This document shows positions 1-9,725 of a stretch of 30,925 bases of DNA, one piece after another. The DNA is taken from the NCBI GenBank assembly GCA_003427395.1, contig BFEA01000393.1, positions 1,293,803 to 1,324,727 on the forward strand. Direction: 5' to 3'. The position numbers were made by a program, and so were the translations under genes. Numbering within the stretch: position 1 is the first letter of the stretch; every line of letters begins with the position of its first letter. The notes beneath the pieces were generated by a model. It was not told the origin of the DNA. It saw only the letters and a program-made list of their open reading frames with translations, and did no database searches. The stretch is from Chara braunii (lineage: Eukaryota > Streptophyta > Charophyceae > Charales > Characeae).

Positions 1-318
1 CCCCGAGCCAGCGAAGGGCGAAGATCACAGAGTCGAGGCAAGTGCAAGACATCAACCAAAACACAACCAACCAAGGTAAAGAGCACGACCACAACAACAA
101 ATATCAAACCAAGTGTAACCAAGAAATAGATAAATAGAATCAGGGTTAAATTGATACGGAGTAATAGCAAGACCAACAAGTGTACCCAACTCCTCCTGAT
201 CAACCCAAAGATAAAATTAAAACAAATAATACCTGGGTTAAACCAACAATAACAAGGCCTCCCAATCAAGGGAACGAAACCCAACCCAGAGATTCGTACA
301 GAACAGAACTCACACCTG
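1..318 (+). other. Probable 5' UTR of LINE copy A, no gene
   Basis: A/C-rich sequence without a credible reading frame. It lies directly before the ORF1-like start at 319. Its role as LINE 5' UTR is inferred from position only, as I could not align it convincingly with the 5' region of copy B. Confidence 0.4.
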
Positions 319-917
319 ATGGAGTTGGGATATAGAAGGATTAGGGGGCCTAGGTCCCTTATCTTCTACCAAGGGGCTATGAGGCACAGCGTGGGTAGAC
401 AGCTGACGGTCTGCCCCTACAGCAGGCCAGAGAAGAAGCAGCGGGAAAGCGGGCACCTCGTACTCCCCCTTCCTCCCCCAACCTCGAGCCAACAATGGCC
501 AACCCCCAAAGAATCTGTAACAGCAAACCCGGAGGGGCCAAAGCCACCCGACCGAGGGGCACAAGAGATGGTCCAGAGCCGTGACCTGAAAATCGAACTA
601 CGGGGGAAGGGAGTGCGGCGGAGCACGAAGAGGAGGAAGAAGAGGATGGCGAAAGCGATGAGGAGATGTTGACGGAGGAAGAAAAAAACACACAAAATGG
701 CAGAGGAAAAAGGGAACAAGAGCAAATCGAAACGAAAGAACAAGGAGGAACAAACAAGAAACCCAACCCCTCCTGGGCGCCGCGTGTCAGAAGTACAATC
801 TACGAGAAATCTCTCCACATTAAAAGAGAAGGATACACAGCACACCCAGGCGAGGAGGACACGCTGAAAGTACCCTTCTGAAACCTTTCATCCGCGACGC
901 TGCAAAACAGACACCCT

Positions 918-1235
918 CAAGGGAGACTGAAATGGGGTCCGGTAGCACTGGAGCACCTTCCGTCAGAAAAACAGAAAGACGGGAAAAGGCACGAGGCAAG
1001 CAAACAGGGTGGTTCTGCAACCGATCCAGGGGCCAGTGCTCCCCTCCACTCAGAACCAAGCCCCCCCCCCTCAGACCAAGGGAGATAGAAATGGGGTGCG
1101 ACAGCAGAGGAGTACCTGCCGGCAGAAAAACAAATAGACTGGAAAAGGCAGGAGGTAAGTAAACAGGGAGGATCTGCGTCAGAAGCAAGTGCCAGTGTTC
1201 CCCCCCACCCAGATCCTAGTCCCCCCCACTCAGAC
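918..1235 (+). repeat. Two tandem 159-bp units inside ORF1
   Basis: The segment starting CAAGGGAGACTGAAATGGGG at 918 recurs as CAAGGGAGATAGAAATGGGG at 1077, and the match continues to the polypyrimidine ends before 1077 and 1236. The period of 159 bp is 53 codons, so the duplication kept the frame. A short third start (CTCAGACCACGCAAATGG) lies at 1229-1246. The units have diverged clearly, so the duplication is not recent. Confidence 0.85.
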
Positions 1236-1329
1236 CACGCAAATGGAAATTCGCGGGGGCTCGCACAGCAAGATCTGTTCGAAGAAGCATTTGGACCAGA
1301 ACCAATGGAGATAGAAGAGATCCCGGGGT

Positions 1330-1349
1330 CCCCCCCCCCCCCCCCCCCC
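1330..1349 (+). repeat. (C)20 mononucleotide run
   Basis: Twenty consecutive C on the plus strand inside ORF1. Upstream coding is in frame 3 of the window and downstream coding (1357-2586) in frame 1, so the run coincides with the frame change. Replication slippage in this run is the simplest explanation. Confidence 0.9.
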
Positions 1350-1356
1350 ACCGGAG

Positions 1357-2586
1357 GTGGAGATGACTGACAGCCAAGAACAGGCCGCATCCCAAACAAC
1401 ACAGACAAAAACAACACACACACCGGGCTCAACAGGGGCAAATGAGGGAGAAAATGGAATGCACAAGGTGGGGTTGCAAGAAGTGGCAGAATGGATAATG
1501 GAGAACTTACACCTGAAATATGGGAATGGGAATTTGGAATTTTGGAACATGGTATATAGGGAGCTCATCCCTCTTCTGGAAAGTAGCGCCAGTCTCCACA
1601 AGGCCCTGTTCCAGGGGTTGCCGGTGGGGGTGAGTTGGTCGGACATCTGCCACAAACTCCTGGGGATTGTGATTGCTCGCTTCTGCCCCCCTCAAGATCA
1701 GGGCCTACACAACGGCAGTGGCGACCCCAAAGGAAGCAAGCAACCGGAGGCAGACAGGGGAGCACAGCTGGAGGAGGGGCGGCAAAAGCAGGCAAACGAA
1801 AAAGGCAACCAGGGCCCTGCAGCCAGTGCACAACCCACCCCGACACCCGGGACGGGGCAACCTGCAGACACAGGAAAAATGCAGGATGAGGTGCAGCGAG
1901 AAGCGGAGAAGGGGCTTGATGAGGGACAACTGGGGGAGAGACGGAAAAGAGGGGAAGGGAGTGCTTCAAACAGTACCACTGGAAATACCGTGTCTCCTGG
2001 GTCCCTGGTCAGACCACCACCACAACCAACCCCCCCTCCAAAACCCCCGGAACCGGACCTCACCAGTCGGCGACAAAAGATCAAACATTTGCTGGAGATG
2101 CCACCCCCCCGAGGCACCCCCACGGAAAAAGGTATCGTCATACTACCAGTCCGTCAGAAGGAAGAGACATGGGAGCTGGGGCTGTCTGTGCCCCTGGGGG
2201 CCAAACACGGGGAAGTTTACCTCCAGGGCTACTCCTCGATATTCCTTACGGTAACACCCGGGGCAGGAAGTCAGGTGCTGGGGAAGGTGGACATCCACCA
2301 GATGATTCAGAATAGGCTCCCGGTTGGGGCCACCGCAGCCCTGGTACTCACAACTGGGCAAGAGAGACTGGGGATCAAGGACATTTACCTGAAATATGAA
2401 CATCAGAAATCAGACGAATTCCGCTGGTTGGACCAAGAAGGACTCAAAGACCTGCAGCTTCTGAAAATAAAGGCTGCAGACCTTTGGACGGTTAAAGAAA
2501 TTGGGGAATTCTTAGTAAGAATCATCAAACATAACATACTGCAGAAGGGCAGCCTCCTGAACACAGGGAATTGGATGCAGATATAG
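1357..2586 (+). CDS. LINE copy A ORF1, open 3' part (409 codons)
   Basis: An uninterrupted frame that is the downstream part of LINE ORF1; the first ATG is simply the first after the poly-C run and is probably not the native start. Three blocks are visible: an N-terminal helical block (about residues 38-92, EVAEWIMENL...EFWN...LHKALFQGLP), a low-complexity Pro/Gly/Gln linker (about 105-235), and a C-terminal block (about 238-400) with RQKIKHLLE, VILPVRQKEETW and WLDQEGLKDLQLLKIKA. The first and third blocks recur in copy B (16640-16787 and 17239-17755), so they have been under constraint. I do not recognise them as a named domain. No zinc knuckle is present. The stop lies 23 bp before the ORF2 ATG, the usual ORF1-ORF2 arrangement. 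Confidence 0.75.
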   Translation: MEMTDSQEQAASQTTQTKTTHTPGSTGANEGENGMHKVGLQEVAEWIMENLHLKYGNGNLEFWNMVYRELIPLLESSASLHKALFQGLPVGVSWSDICHKLLGIVIARFCPPQDQGLHNGSGDPKGSKQPEADRGAQLEEGRQKQANEKGNQGPAASAQPTPTPGTGQPADTGKMQDEVQREAEKGLDEGQLGERRKRGEGSASNSTTGNTVSPGSLVRPPPQPTPPPKPPEPDLTSRRQKIKHLLEMPPPRGTPTEKGIVILPVRQKEETWELGLSVPLGAKHGEVYLQGYSSIFLTVTPGAGSQVLGKVDIHQMIQNRLPVGATAALVLTTGQERLGIKDIYLKYEHQKSDEFRWLDQEGLKDLQLLKIKAADLWTVKEIGEFLVRIIKHNILQKGSLLNTGNWMQI

Positions 2587-2611
2587 GGGCAGTGGGTTAG
2601 AGGAAAAAGCA

Positions 2612-3778
2612 ATGAACGTGGTTGATGCTCTATATGGGAAGGATAAAACATGGAAACAGTGCAAGCGGCAAGCTGACCTCGACATACGCTCCCTCAATGT
2701 GAACGGACTGGCTGCCGCAAAGCCTCCCAAAAGACAAGCAATAATAGAACAGCTAAAGGGAGTTGACGAGAAGGCCTGGCCGGATGTTATGTGTCTACAA
2801 GAAACCCACCTAATGGATAACCCGGGACACAACCATACGCATAAGGAGATATGGGCTCACCAAGCCTACTGGGCGAACGCCCCGCGCCCTGGCAGCGGGG
2901 GAGTAGCAATTTGGATCCCGCCGGATTCCAAAATAGAGATGCTTAACTGGGGAGCAGACCAAGAGGAGGGCCGGCGGGTCTACCTATTGGCAATGCTGGA
3001 ACTCGAGGTGGTAAGCATCCTAAATGTCTATGCACCCAATGAACCGGCGGCGCGCCCAAGTCCCGGATATATAATATTGGTCTTAGAGGAACTACAAGGG
3101 GCACTTCAGATAGCTGAGATCTTCCCTCGCAGCCCCTATCCGGGCCTGGATCACGCGATGTGCGTGGCAATCTTCGCCTTCAGGAAAAAAACAGACCAAG
3201 GTAAAAGCCTCTACAAATTAAACACATCCCTCCTGTCTATCGACCGCTTCAAGACCTACCTAGCCCAAGTGTGGTCCTATTGGCAGGAGCAAAAAGGCCA
3301 ATTCCAAGAGAATATTATATGGTTCAACAACGGCCTGGCTTTTTTGGGCCGCAAGTGCAATGAATACTCAAAACTCCTCGCGGCACGGCGCTATGCTGAC
3401 GAATCTAACCTGCAGCACCAATTGCACCAACTGCAGCAACAGGAAACCGAATCAGGGGACGATCCAGAAGAACTCGCTAGAACAATTCAGACCATAGAAA
3501 CTCGTCTTGTTGACTATATGGAGTACAGATGGCAAGGCGTGAGGATTCGAGGAAAGCTCTCCAAACATAACATGGAAGGAGCCATGGACGCCAGGTTCTT
3601 TGCCATGGCCAAGGCCAAGTCAGGGAGGACTATAATCGAGGCTTTAGTAGACCCACAGGTCGGGCAAGGGTCCCGACAAACCTCCACGGCCGCCTGCACA
3701 AAAATAGCAAGGGACTATTATCAGTCCCTGTTCACATCGGAATGTGGAAAACAACCCATCCACCAGCGCATAGCGTAG
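2612..3778 (+). pseudogene. LINE copy A ORF2, endonuclease and linker, internally deleted
   Basis: N-terminal part of ORF2. APE-type endonuclease motifs are RSLNVNGL (residues 26-33), CLQETHL (Glu64), GGVAIWIPPDS, ILNVYAPN and, further on, PGLDHAMCV, which corresponds to the terminal (S)DH motif. Between YAPN and YIILVLEEL only about nine residues remain, while copy B has about 94, including GDFN and SRIDFIL. Roughly 85 residues of the catalytic core are therefore missing in frame, junction near 3055-3070, and the nuclease should be dead. The rest (FRKKTDQG to YYQSLFTSECG) is the linker to the RT. The frame ends at 3778, while the RT continues in another frame from about 3742, showing a one-base indel near 3735-3770. 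The start ATG matches the start of copy B ORF2 (ALYGK at both). Confidence 0.85.
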
Positions 3779-5454
3779 CGGACATTGACAACTTCTTACG
3801 CCCGCTTAACAGACCCCTTGCAGATCAGCACAGGGAGAGTTTAGACAAACCCCTATCCAAGGAGGAAATATGGACAGCACTGCTGCAAATGGACGACGAA
3901 AAAACCCCAGGCATAGATGGGTTCCCCAAAGAATTCTGGGTGACAATGTGGTCAGACATGGCACAAGATCTTATGGAATACTACCAAGGGGTTTGGGACA
4001 CGGGACAAACTAGGGAATTGGTAGGGCAAGGAGTGTTGACGCTCCTCTACAAAAAAGGGGGGAAAATGAATATCAGAAACTACAGGCCGATTACGTTGCT
4101 AACAGTAGTCTACAAGATGATGGCAAAAGCACTCGCCAATCGAATGACCCCAATAATGGCGGACATCATCCACCCAGATCAAACGGGGTTCATTCAAGGC
4201 AGGAATATCCAGGACAATATTCTGCTGGTAAACGAGGTGATTAAACTATCTAGACAGTCTAAAAATAATGCGGCCATCATCTTTATTGACTTCGAAAAAG
4301 CATACGATCATGTGGACTGGACCTTCTTAGATAGGTGTTTGGAAAAACTCAACTTTGGTCCAGATTTTCGGCGATGGATAAGGATTCTTCATTCGAGTGC
4401 AACCACCAGGGTTATGGTCAATGGGAACTTAGCCCCTCCCATTGACCTTCAACGGTCAGTAAGACAAGGGGACCCCATAGCCCCATACCTTTTCGTAATC
4501 GTGATGGAGGCACTAGCCGCTAATTTAAGAACCCACAAGGACATCAGAAGAATCCAAGTATCTGCAATACCCCAGGAAGCAATCTCGGTCTGCTCACTAT
4601 TCGCCGACGACCTGACCTTGATGGTGGATGCTTCCAAGGAGTCAATGGAAGAGATACAACACATGATGGACCGATTCTGCAAACTCTCAGACATGAGAGT
4701 GAACTGGGGGAATAAGACCCAGGGTTGGTGGATCCACCACCAGGGGGTGAGGCCCCCAGAGCAACCCAGCCTTAAATGGCTCCCGGAGGAGGCACCTATC
4801 AGAGTGCTGGGTATATCAATGACGGCAAATGGCAGGCCATCCACAAATAATGAATCGCTCACAGAACCGCCTATAGCCAAAATGGCCCTCTGGAAAAACA
4901 AACATACCTCACTCCTGGGACGCGCTCTCATAATAAACAACGTGGTGCTGGCCTCGCTATGGTACAAGTCAGCAATTTGGGCACTGGACAAGCGTGCTTT
5001 ACGGCCGTTGAAGCGGCAGTTAACAGCCTTCTTATGGAGGAGTGACCATGAGAAAGTAAACATGATTAATCGAGTGGCATGGCACTCCATAATCCAACCG
5101 AAAACAAGAGGAGGTCTGGGAATCATTGACCCACTAATACAAACTAAAGCACTGGCAGTCCAATGGATCAAGCGACTGGTCTTTAACCCGGATACCCCAT
5201 GGAAAGAACTAGCCCTGGAACAGATGTCTCGTTTGGCTCCTCATACAAAGGAAGGGAGCGACCCGCGGATGTGGTTGGAAAACAGGGACTGGCCCATCCC
5301 GCGGGCAAGACCGGCACAACTTGGCCCCGACCCTTGTTCCCCCAGACATGCAGCAAGGGCTGATCTGTGCAACGACCCATTCTGGCCTTCCCTCCTTAAA
5401 ACATGGAGAGAGCTCCCCCTACCGGAGAAACCCTCACCGGACAGATGGGAGTAA
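3742..5454 (+). pseudogene. LINE copy A ORF2, reverse transcriptase domain
   Basis: Reverse transcriptase of L1-type LINEs, used for target-primed reverse transcription. Conserved RT blocks are visible in order: LLYKKGGKMNIRNYRPITLL, HPDQTGFIQGRNIQDNIL, motif A FIDFEKAYDHVDW (Asp183), motif B RQGDP (residues 241-245) and motif C FADDLTLMV (Asp289/Asp290). All catalytic aspartates are present, unlike in copy B. The thumb region follows (SLLGRALIINNVVLASLWYK, GGLGIIDP). The frame is preceded by the frameshift near 3735-3770 and ends in TAA at 5452-5454. Copy B shows the ancestral protein ran through this point (a shared QPxFGNRW follows), so the stop is a single nonsense mutation. Met at 3742 is not the true start. 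Confidence 0.92.
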
Positions 5455-6963
5455 GTAGCAAGGCAACCCCTTTTTGGGAACAGATGGGTGGTAGATTCAA
5501 GAGGTCAAACACTCCACTGCATGGACTCCCCCTGGTGCGGATGGATCAAGTGCGGGGTAACAAGGGTTAAAAATATATGGGACACAGAGAGAAGTGACTG
5601 GATAAGCCCCGAACTACTTAAAGGAAAATTGAGATATTGTCACAAGACACACACAGCCCTGGAGACCATAGTGGAAAGGATCCCCCTGGACTGGTGGAGA
5701 ATCCTTCGCAAAGGCCCTACCCTGCAGGAGTCAGATTGGGTGGCAATACGGGAGCGACAAGGAGAAGTAGGTAGAGTGACTCGCGGCCCCAGCGAAGGAA
5801 CAGTGACAGTAAACCTCTTCCATGTAGGCCGGGACAACATCATCCAAAAGATTGACCCGGAGGTTTCTATGGAGTGCCTGAGAGAAAGGCTTTTCAGAAT
5901 CAGAGTGTTTGAGGAAAATAAGCAATACATAGCATTCCATCCCGGTACCCCGATCCACCATCTGCCCTTGGATCCGGCGGAATGGTCATGGACAAAACGC
6001 TGGGGGAACGGACGGAAATGCACCAACACACTCTACGGCTTGACAGTTAAGTCCACTTACAGGCTGCTCAGACCGACAATGGACCTACGCGACCAGGTAG
6101 AAGAGCGTTGGAGGAACCACTTAAATGTCGGAAAGGAAGAACTAAAACCAGTTAAGTGGTTCAAGCTGGCCAAAGTGAAGCCGGCCAAAATAGCCTCTCT
6201 TCAATGGCAAATGGAACACCGCTGTCTCCCCACTAATGACTGGCTGATAGTTAGAACCTGCTTGGAGCAGAGAGGTCGTGCTCTCCCCTGGTGCAAACTG
6301 TGCATCAACTCGTTCCCATCCAAGAAACGGCCGGAGACTATCGAACACATCTTCTTACAATGCCCAGGGGCTCTCTGGATGTGGAGGTGGTGGGACCGAA
6401 TCTGGGATCAGCTAGAGACGAAGGCCCCGTGGCCGTGGGACTGGAAGGCGATCTTACTCGAAACTTGGCCCAAAGGCCTCACAAGTCAGCTAGATGACTT
6501 CACCGACAATCTGTTCAGAACGGGACGCAGGTCGGTAATCTGGGCACTCTGGAGACGGCGTTGCACATTCGAAATGGAAGGTGCCAGACTAGAAGGACCT
6601 GAGTTTACGGAGACTATACAACAACAAATCCAAACCGAAATCACTGGGAGATGGGAGGGGGTCAAAACAAGAATCAGAACCCTCGATAGGAGAAAAGATA
6701 TCCAAGAAAGAATAAAGGAATTCTGCTCGAGCTGGCTTGGGGGACCCGAGGGAGGGAGGATAGGGAAGGTAGAATGGAGAGGGGAACATCAGGAATCGGG
6801 GGAGGACCAGGAGAGAAGAGGGATAGTAAGGGATTATCGATTGATCTTTAATGAATGGACGAAAGTGGATATATCCATCCCCTTAAAACCCCCTGGAAAT
6901 TTCCCCGACTTCTTCCCCCCCCCCTCACATAGCCTGGTAGAAATGCAGTGGTATGGAGGGTGA
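5455..6963 (+). pseudogene. LINE copy A ORF2, C-terminal zf-RVT domain
   Basis: Continues the RT frame directly after the TAA at 5452-5454; the first in-frame ATG is at 5488. The region SLQWQMEHRCLPTNDWL followed by CKLC (6292-6303) and EHIFLQC (6342-6362) is the zinc-binding domain that follows the RT in plant LINEs (zf-RVT type, C-x2-C then H-x4-C). It is thought to help the element bind RNA or DNA. The very C-terminus (KxPGNFPDFFPPP..LVEMQWYGG) is conserved in copies B and C, so TGA at 6961-6963 is the native stop. The rest is open with no further damage. Confidence 0.88.
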
Positions 6964-7275
6964 TTGGACTCACAGCCGACAGGAGGGGGGCAGAGGAGCT
7001 AGTTAAATAGCAGTTCTTATTTGGCGCCGAGCATGAGGTGAAGAGGTTCCCTGCCCAGACTTCCAGCCCAGTCGACTCCACACCTGACAGTCAGAGTCTT
7101 GCTAGTTCCTAGGCCCCTGGGCCCTGGGTGATTGTTCTCCTGGTTTTACGATGTATAAGGGACGCTGGACCCGGTTTCCAGCAGGTGATGCTCCCCACCA
7201 ATAGATGGAGCCCTTCCCCGAGTGGTAGTGGTGTCTGCTCTTATCAGCACCACTGCCATCGGTGCGATTGTTTCC

Positions 7276-7311
<36 letters not shown>
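6964..7311 (+). other. LINE copy A 3' UTR and poly(A) tail
   Basis: About 310 bp after the ORF2 stop, ending in 35 A (7277-7311). The last ~130 bp before the tail (GGGACGCTGGACCC... CTCCCCACCAATAGATGGAG... TGCTCTTAT) is the part shared with copy B, copy C and the 169-bp fragment at 9034-9202. Confidence 0.9.
7164..7182 (+). promoter_or_regulatory. Conserved LINE 3'-end hairpin, copy A
   Basis: GCTGGA and TCCAGC form a perfect 6-bp stem around a 7-nt loop (CCCGGTT). The same stem recurs at 9062-9080, 12336-12354 (minus) and 22626-22644. A role in recognition of the transcript by the element's RT is inference. Confidence 0.7.
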
Positions 7312-7313
<2 letters not shown>

Positions 7314-7632
7314 TTTTCTTTCTTTCAGGGAGAGGGTCAGAGTGTGGGACAGGGGGGTTGAGGTGTGTGATGGATGTGTTAAATTGTGTTTGTGTCTATA
7401 CCGGGGGTTGTTTCCAGATGCTTCATCACTCATCATTAAAGCGGCAGTACATGGATACCTGGGCCGCGGGCCTGAGACCTTAAATTCTGGAGGCTCGAAA
7501 GGAAAACGCGACCGCCGATAGAATTTATCGATGGCGGGCCCAGCGTTTGACGTTTCGGCCTCGTTTTTCTTGTGGCGAGAAGTTCCGAACTGCAAGGCGG
7601 GGGCCGTGTACTTGTGGGGGTTTAACACCACT
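7312..7632. other. No gene recognised
   Basis: Sequence between the poly(A) tail of LINE copy A and the LTR-like repeat. It starts with a T/C-rich stretch and later has mixed composition. An antisense frame runs across it but resembles nothing I know. Confidence 0.5.
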
Positions 7633-8931
7633 ATAATGACCTGCGGAATCGCAGACTGAGAAACCTGCTGTTTTCTGAGTTTTGCCGCTTGACTGAGTGA
7701 CTTGCTGAGATTCCTGTATTCTGCCGACATTTCTAAGTTTGTGTCTGTGCGTGATTGCTGAGTTCCATTGTGTTTGTTGTCCGTATGATTGCATGGGTGT
7801 GCGTGTGACCTGCTGGGGTACTTGTGTGCTGGGAAAGCCCATGAGCCCGGTACTTACCTGTGGTCATGTTATTGTGCGGGCGCAGCCGGGCAGCAGCATA
7901 GGAAACGCCCGCGAAAGCCAAAAACACTCAAGTAGCGGGTAGGTAGGCAGAAGAACAAAACAGTATAGTACCTTGGGATGCTAGCCAACGTAGATTTTAG
8001 AGTCGGGGAGGCTTAGAGAAAAAGGTGCTGGTGCAAGTAGCCTGAGTCTAGAGCCCACAGGACAGGATATCAGACTGCAATGGTGTTTCCCTCCGAAACT
8101 GGGAAGTGCCGGGTAGACTTGGAGGCCAGGCGGCTTTGAAGCAACTGCGTGAGGAGACACTTTGCCAAGTCGATCAAACTGGGAGGCAAAGTGCTCCACC
8201 TCATTTGCTACTGTGCAGTTTGCGAGGCATGCTGCCAGAGCGCCCGCTGAGCTGAGCAGCGCTGAGCGGAGGGACAAGGCGGCCCTGGTCTCCACGTCAG
8301 CTATGGTGGAAGTGCAGAGGGAGGAAGGCGGGTAGCAGGGGGAGAAGGAGGAAGACGGTGAGCAAGGAGGAAAGAGTGACGAGGGAGCTTACATGGCTAT
8401 GGTGGTCTGCATCTTCATCTTCTTCGTTGGTGCTGCACCTAGAAGGCCCCAGTTGGGGTTGATACTTTGAAGGAAGACTCCAGGGGTGGGTGTAGGCATG
8501 GCGGCCATAGTAGGAGGGACATAGAAGTTTACTATGTCCTCTGAACATCAGAGCTCCACTCTGATAGTCCGCCATAGCCACCAGCTCGAAGTAGGAGAAA
8601 GGCGTAGCATAGGACATGTGGCTGGCAGTAAGGCGAGGATTCGGACATTGGTTCTGGCTCATTCTTTCATTGTTATTCTTGTTCTTGTTAAGAACTTAAG
8701 CAGAAGTTGGGGGAGTTATTGGACGTTGAAGAAGGTGGCGAGGTGCAGGGGAATTGACATTGGTACTTGCTGGTTGGTGTTTATCTTTCTTCTTCCTCAT
8801 CTTCTTCTTCATTCTTATTTACTCTTCATCCTTTGCCTATTTCTCTTTCCACGTCCTTTCATTTCAGTTGCAATTGAACAGCGTTGTCTTTCTTTGAGTT
8901 TTTGCACTGCAAGATAACCAGGATTGTAACA
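7633..8931 (-). mobile_element. LTR-like repeat, inverted copy (probable solo LTR or LTR remnant)
   Basis: Read on the minus strand this ~1.3-kb block starts TGTTACAATCCTGG (from 8931) and matches the plus-strand block 10064-11355, which starts TGTTACGATCCTGG. Clear shared stretches are CCAATGTCCGAATC, GGAGGGAAACA(C/T)CATTGCAG, CTCTAGACTCAG, CTACTTGAGTGTTTTT, CCACAGGTAAGTACCGG and GC(A/G)GGTCATT near the end. A TG start, ~1.3-kb length and loss of similarity beyond GGTCATT suggest an LTR. No matching 5-bp flanks were found for this copy, so it may be one LTR of an element whose body is lost. Short open frames inside look incidental. Confidence 0.55.
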
Positions 8932-9021
8932 CAACCCATTCTTTCCAACACCCTCTTGGACTAGGAGAGAATCCTCCATCTTGCATAGTCTCCCTTGGAT
9001 GAGGTCAAAGTGCATTCTGAA

Positions 9022-9033
9022 GGCAGTGATGAC
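9022..9033. repeat. TSD, left copy (GGCAGTGATGAC)
   Basis: Direct repeat of 12 bp identical to 9203-9214. The two copies flank the 169-bp LINE tail insertion. Confidence 0.85.
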
Positions 9034-9202
9034 TGACATTGACTGTGTATTGTAATGGGACGCTGGAGCTGGTTTCCAGCAGGCGGAGCTCCCCACCAAT
9101 ACATGGAGCCTTGAACTCAGGGGACCACTTAATGAAGATGCTCTTATATCACCTTCTTGAGCGGAGGCCGCTCGAGTCAAAGTTAACAAACAAAAAAAAA
9201 AG
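9034..9202 (+). mobile_element. 169-bp LINE 3'-end insertion with A-rich tail
   Basis: Contains GGGACGCTGG, the hairpin (9062-9080), CTCCCCACCAATACATGGAGC and GATGCTCTTAT, all shared with the 3' ends of LINE copies A-C, and ends in CAAAAAAAAAA. It is bounded by a 12-bp TSD. It is either a severely 5'-truncated LINE or a short element that borrows the LINE 3' end. The first ~25 bp (TGACATTGACTGTGTATTG) is not obviously LINE. Confidence 0.85.
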
Positions 9203-9214
9203 GGCAGTGATGAC
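9203..9214. repeat. TSD, right copy (GGCAGTGATGAC)
   Basis: Immediately follows the A-rich tail of the 169-bp insertion and is identical to 9022-9033. Confidence 0.85.
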
Positions 9215-9725
9215 CGGTTGGGATAGCAACAATGAAGGTTATTCAGCATCACTCATGGTCAGGCCCTATGTTTAAGGGTGTACCCCTCAGCTTGTGGAAG
9301 CACTATCATCCTTTTGCACAATTTCTGGTTTACCGCGTACCTTATGGTGCAAGAAGTTCGGAAGCACTCAAGCTACAATCGGTGTTTGTCGTTGTGACCA
9401 AGTTGCCTCTATTCCGGCTTTCCCCGAACATAACGCGCCCTCCTCAAGAACGTAAATAGTAAATACAAACCCTATTCCAGTCCAGTCATGATGACAGCGC
9501 ACTGTGTTCGGGTAAAGAAGGTCAAGTTAGAAAAGGCCGTCGGCGCCGTCCTGATTTTTTTATTTTATTTTTTAAAGCTGCTTGGGTCACTAGGCGGGGG
9601 CTGTCCTGATTTAATAAGTGCCGCCTGCATAAATTGAGCTGTACAAATCAATTTGAACATTTCCCAATTGAGTGAAGTGGACAGCCTTTATCAAATTGAT
9701 AGCAGATGGTAACCACAGGTAGTCT
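9215..9725. other. No gene recognised
   Basis: Mixed-composition sequence. Small frames are present but show no family resemblance or splice context that I can support. TTCCCCGAACATAACG near 9419 resembles TTCCCCTGAACGTAAGG near 9879, hinting at old internal duplication. Confidence 0.5.

Larger units (their letters stand above)
319..1356 (+). pseudogene. LINE copy A ORF1, broken 5' part
   Basis: The reading frame from 319 contains GAMRHSVGRQL, matching GAMRHIVSRQL at the ORF1 start of copy B (13955). Frame then changes: 666-881 is open and very acidic/basic, ends in TGA at 879, and reading continues in the same frame to 1368 with a further TAG near 1084. The DUF4283-like domain and zinc knuckle present in copy B (15036-15785) are absent here, so about 2 kb of ORF1 has been lost. 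A 53-codon segment is tandemly duplicated (918-1235). A motif AFGPEPMEIEE near 1287-1320 matches AFGPDPMDVD near 16550 in copy B, in another frame. The poly-C run at 1330-1349 separates this frame from the downstream open frame. Confidence 0.65.
1..7311 (+). mobile_element. LINE (plant L1-type) copy A, defective
   Basis: A non-LTR retrotransposon in plus orientation. The order is ORF1 (remnant plus open 3' part), then ORF2 with endonuclease, reverse transcriptase and C-terminal zinc domain, then a 3' UTR and a 35-A tail (7277-7311). The same order recurs in copy B at 13080-22762. The left end is not fixed: ORF1 starts near 319 and the sequence before it is probably 5' UTR continuing out of the window, since copy B has about 875 bp before its ORF1. 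No TSD could be found because the 5' end is not in view. Defects are a missing ORF1 RNA-binding region, a deletion in the endonuclease, a frameshift near 3735-3770 and an in-frame stop at 5452-5454. The element is inactive by itself. Confidence 0.9.

Noticed and set aside
4449-5171. 240-codon minus-strand open frame
   Set aside because: It lies antisense to the LINE copy A reverse transcriptase and has no family resemblance; a shadow frame.
7146-7730. Minus-strand frame with FPFEPPEF, resembling ubiquitin-conjugating enzymes
   Set aside because: Only a few residues match, the rest does not, and the frame crosses the LINE poly(A) tail and an LTR end.
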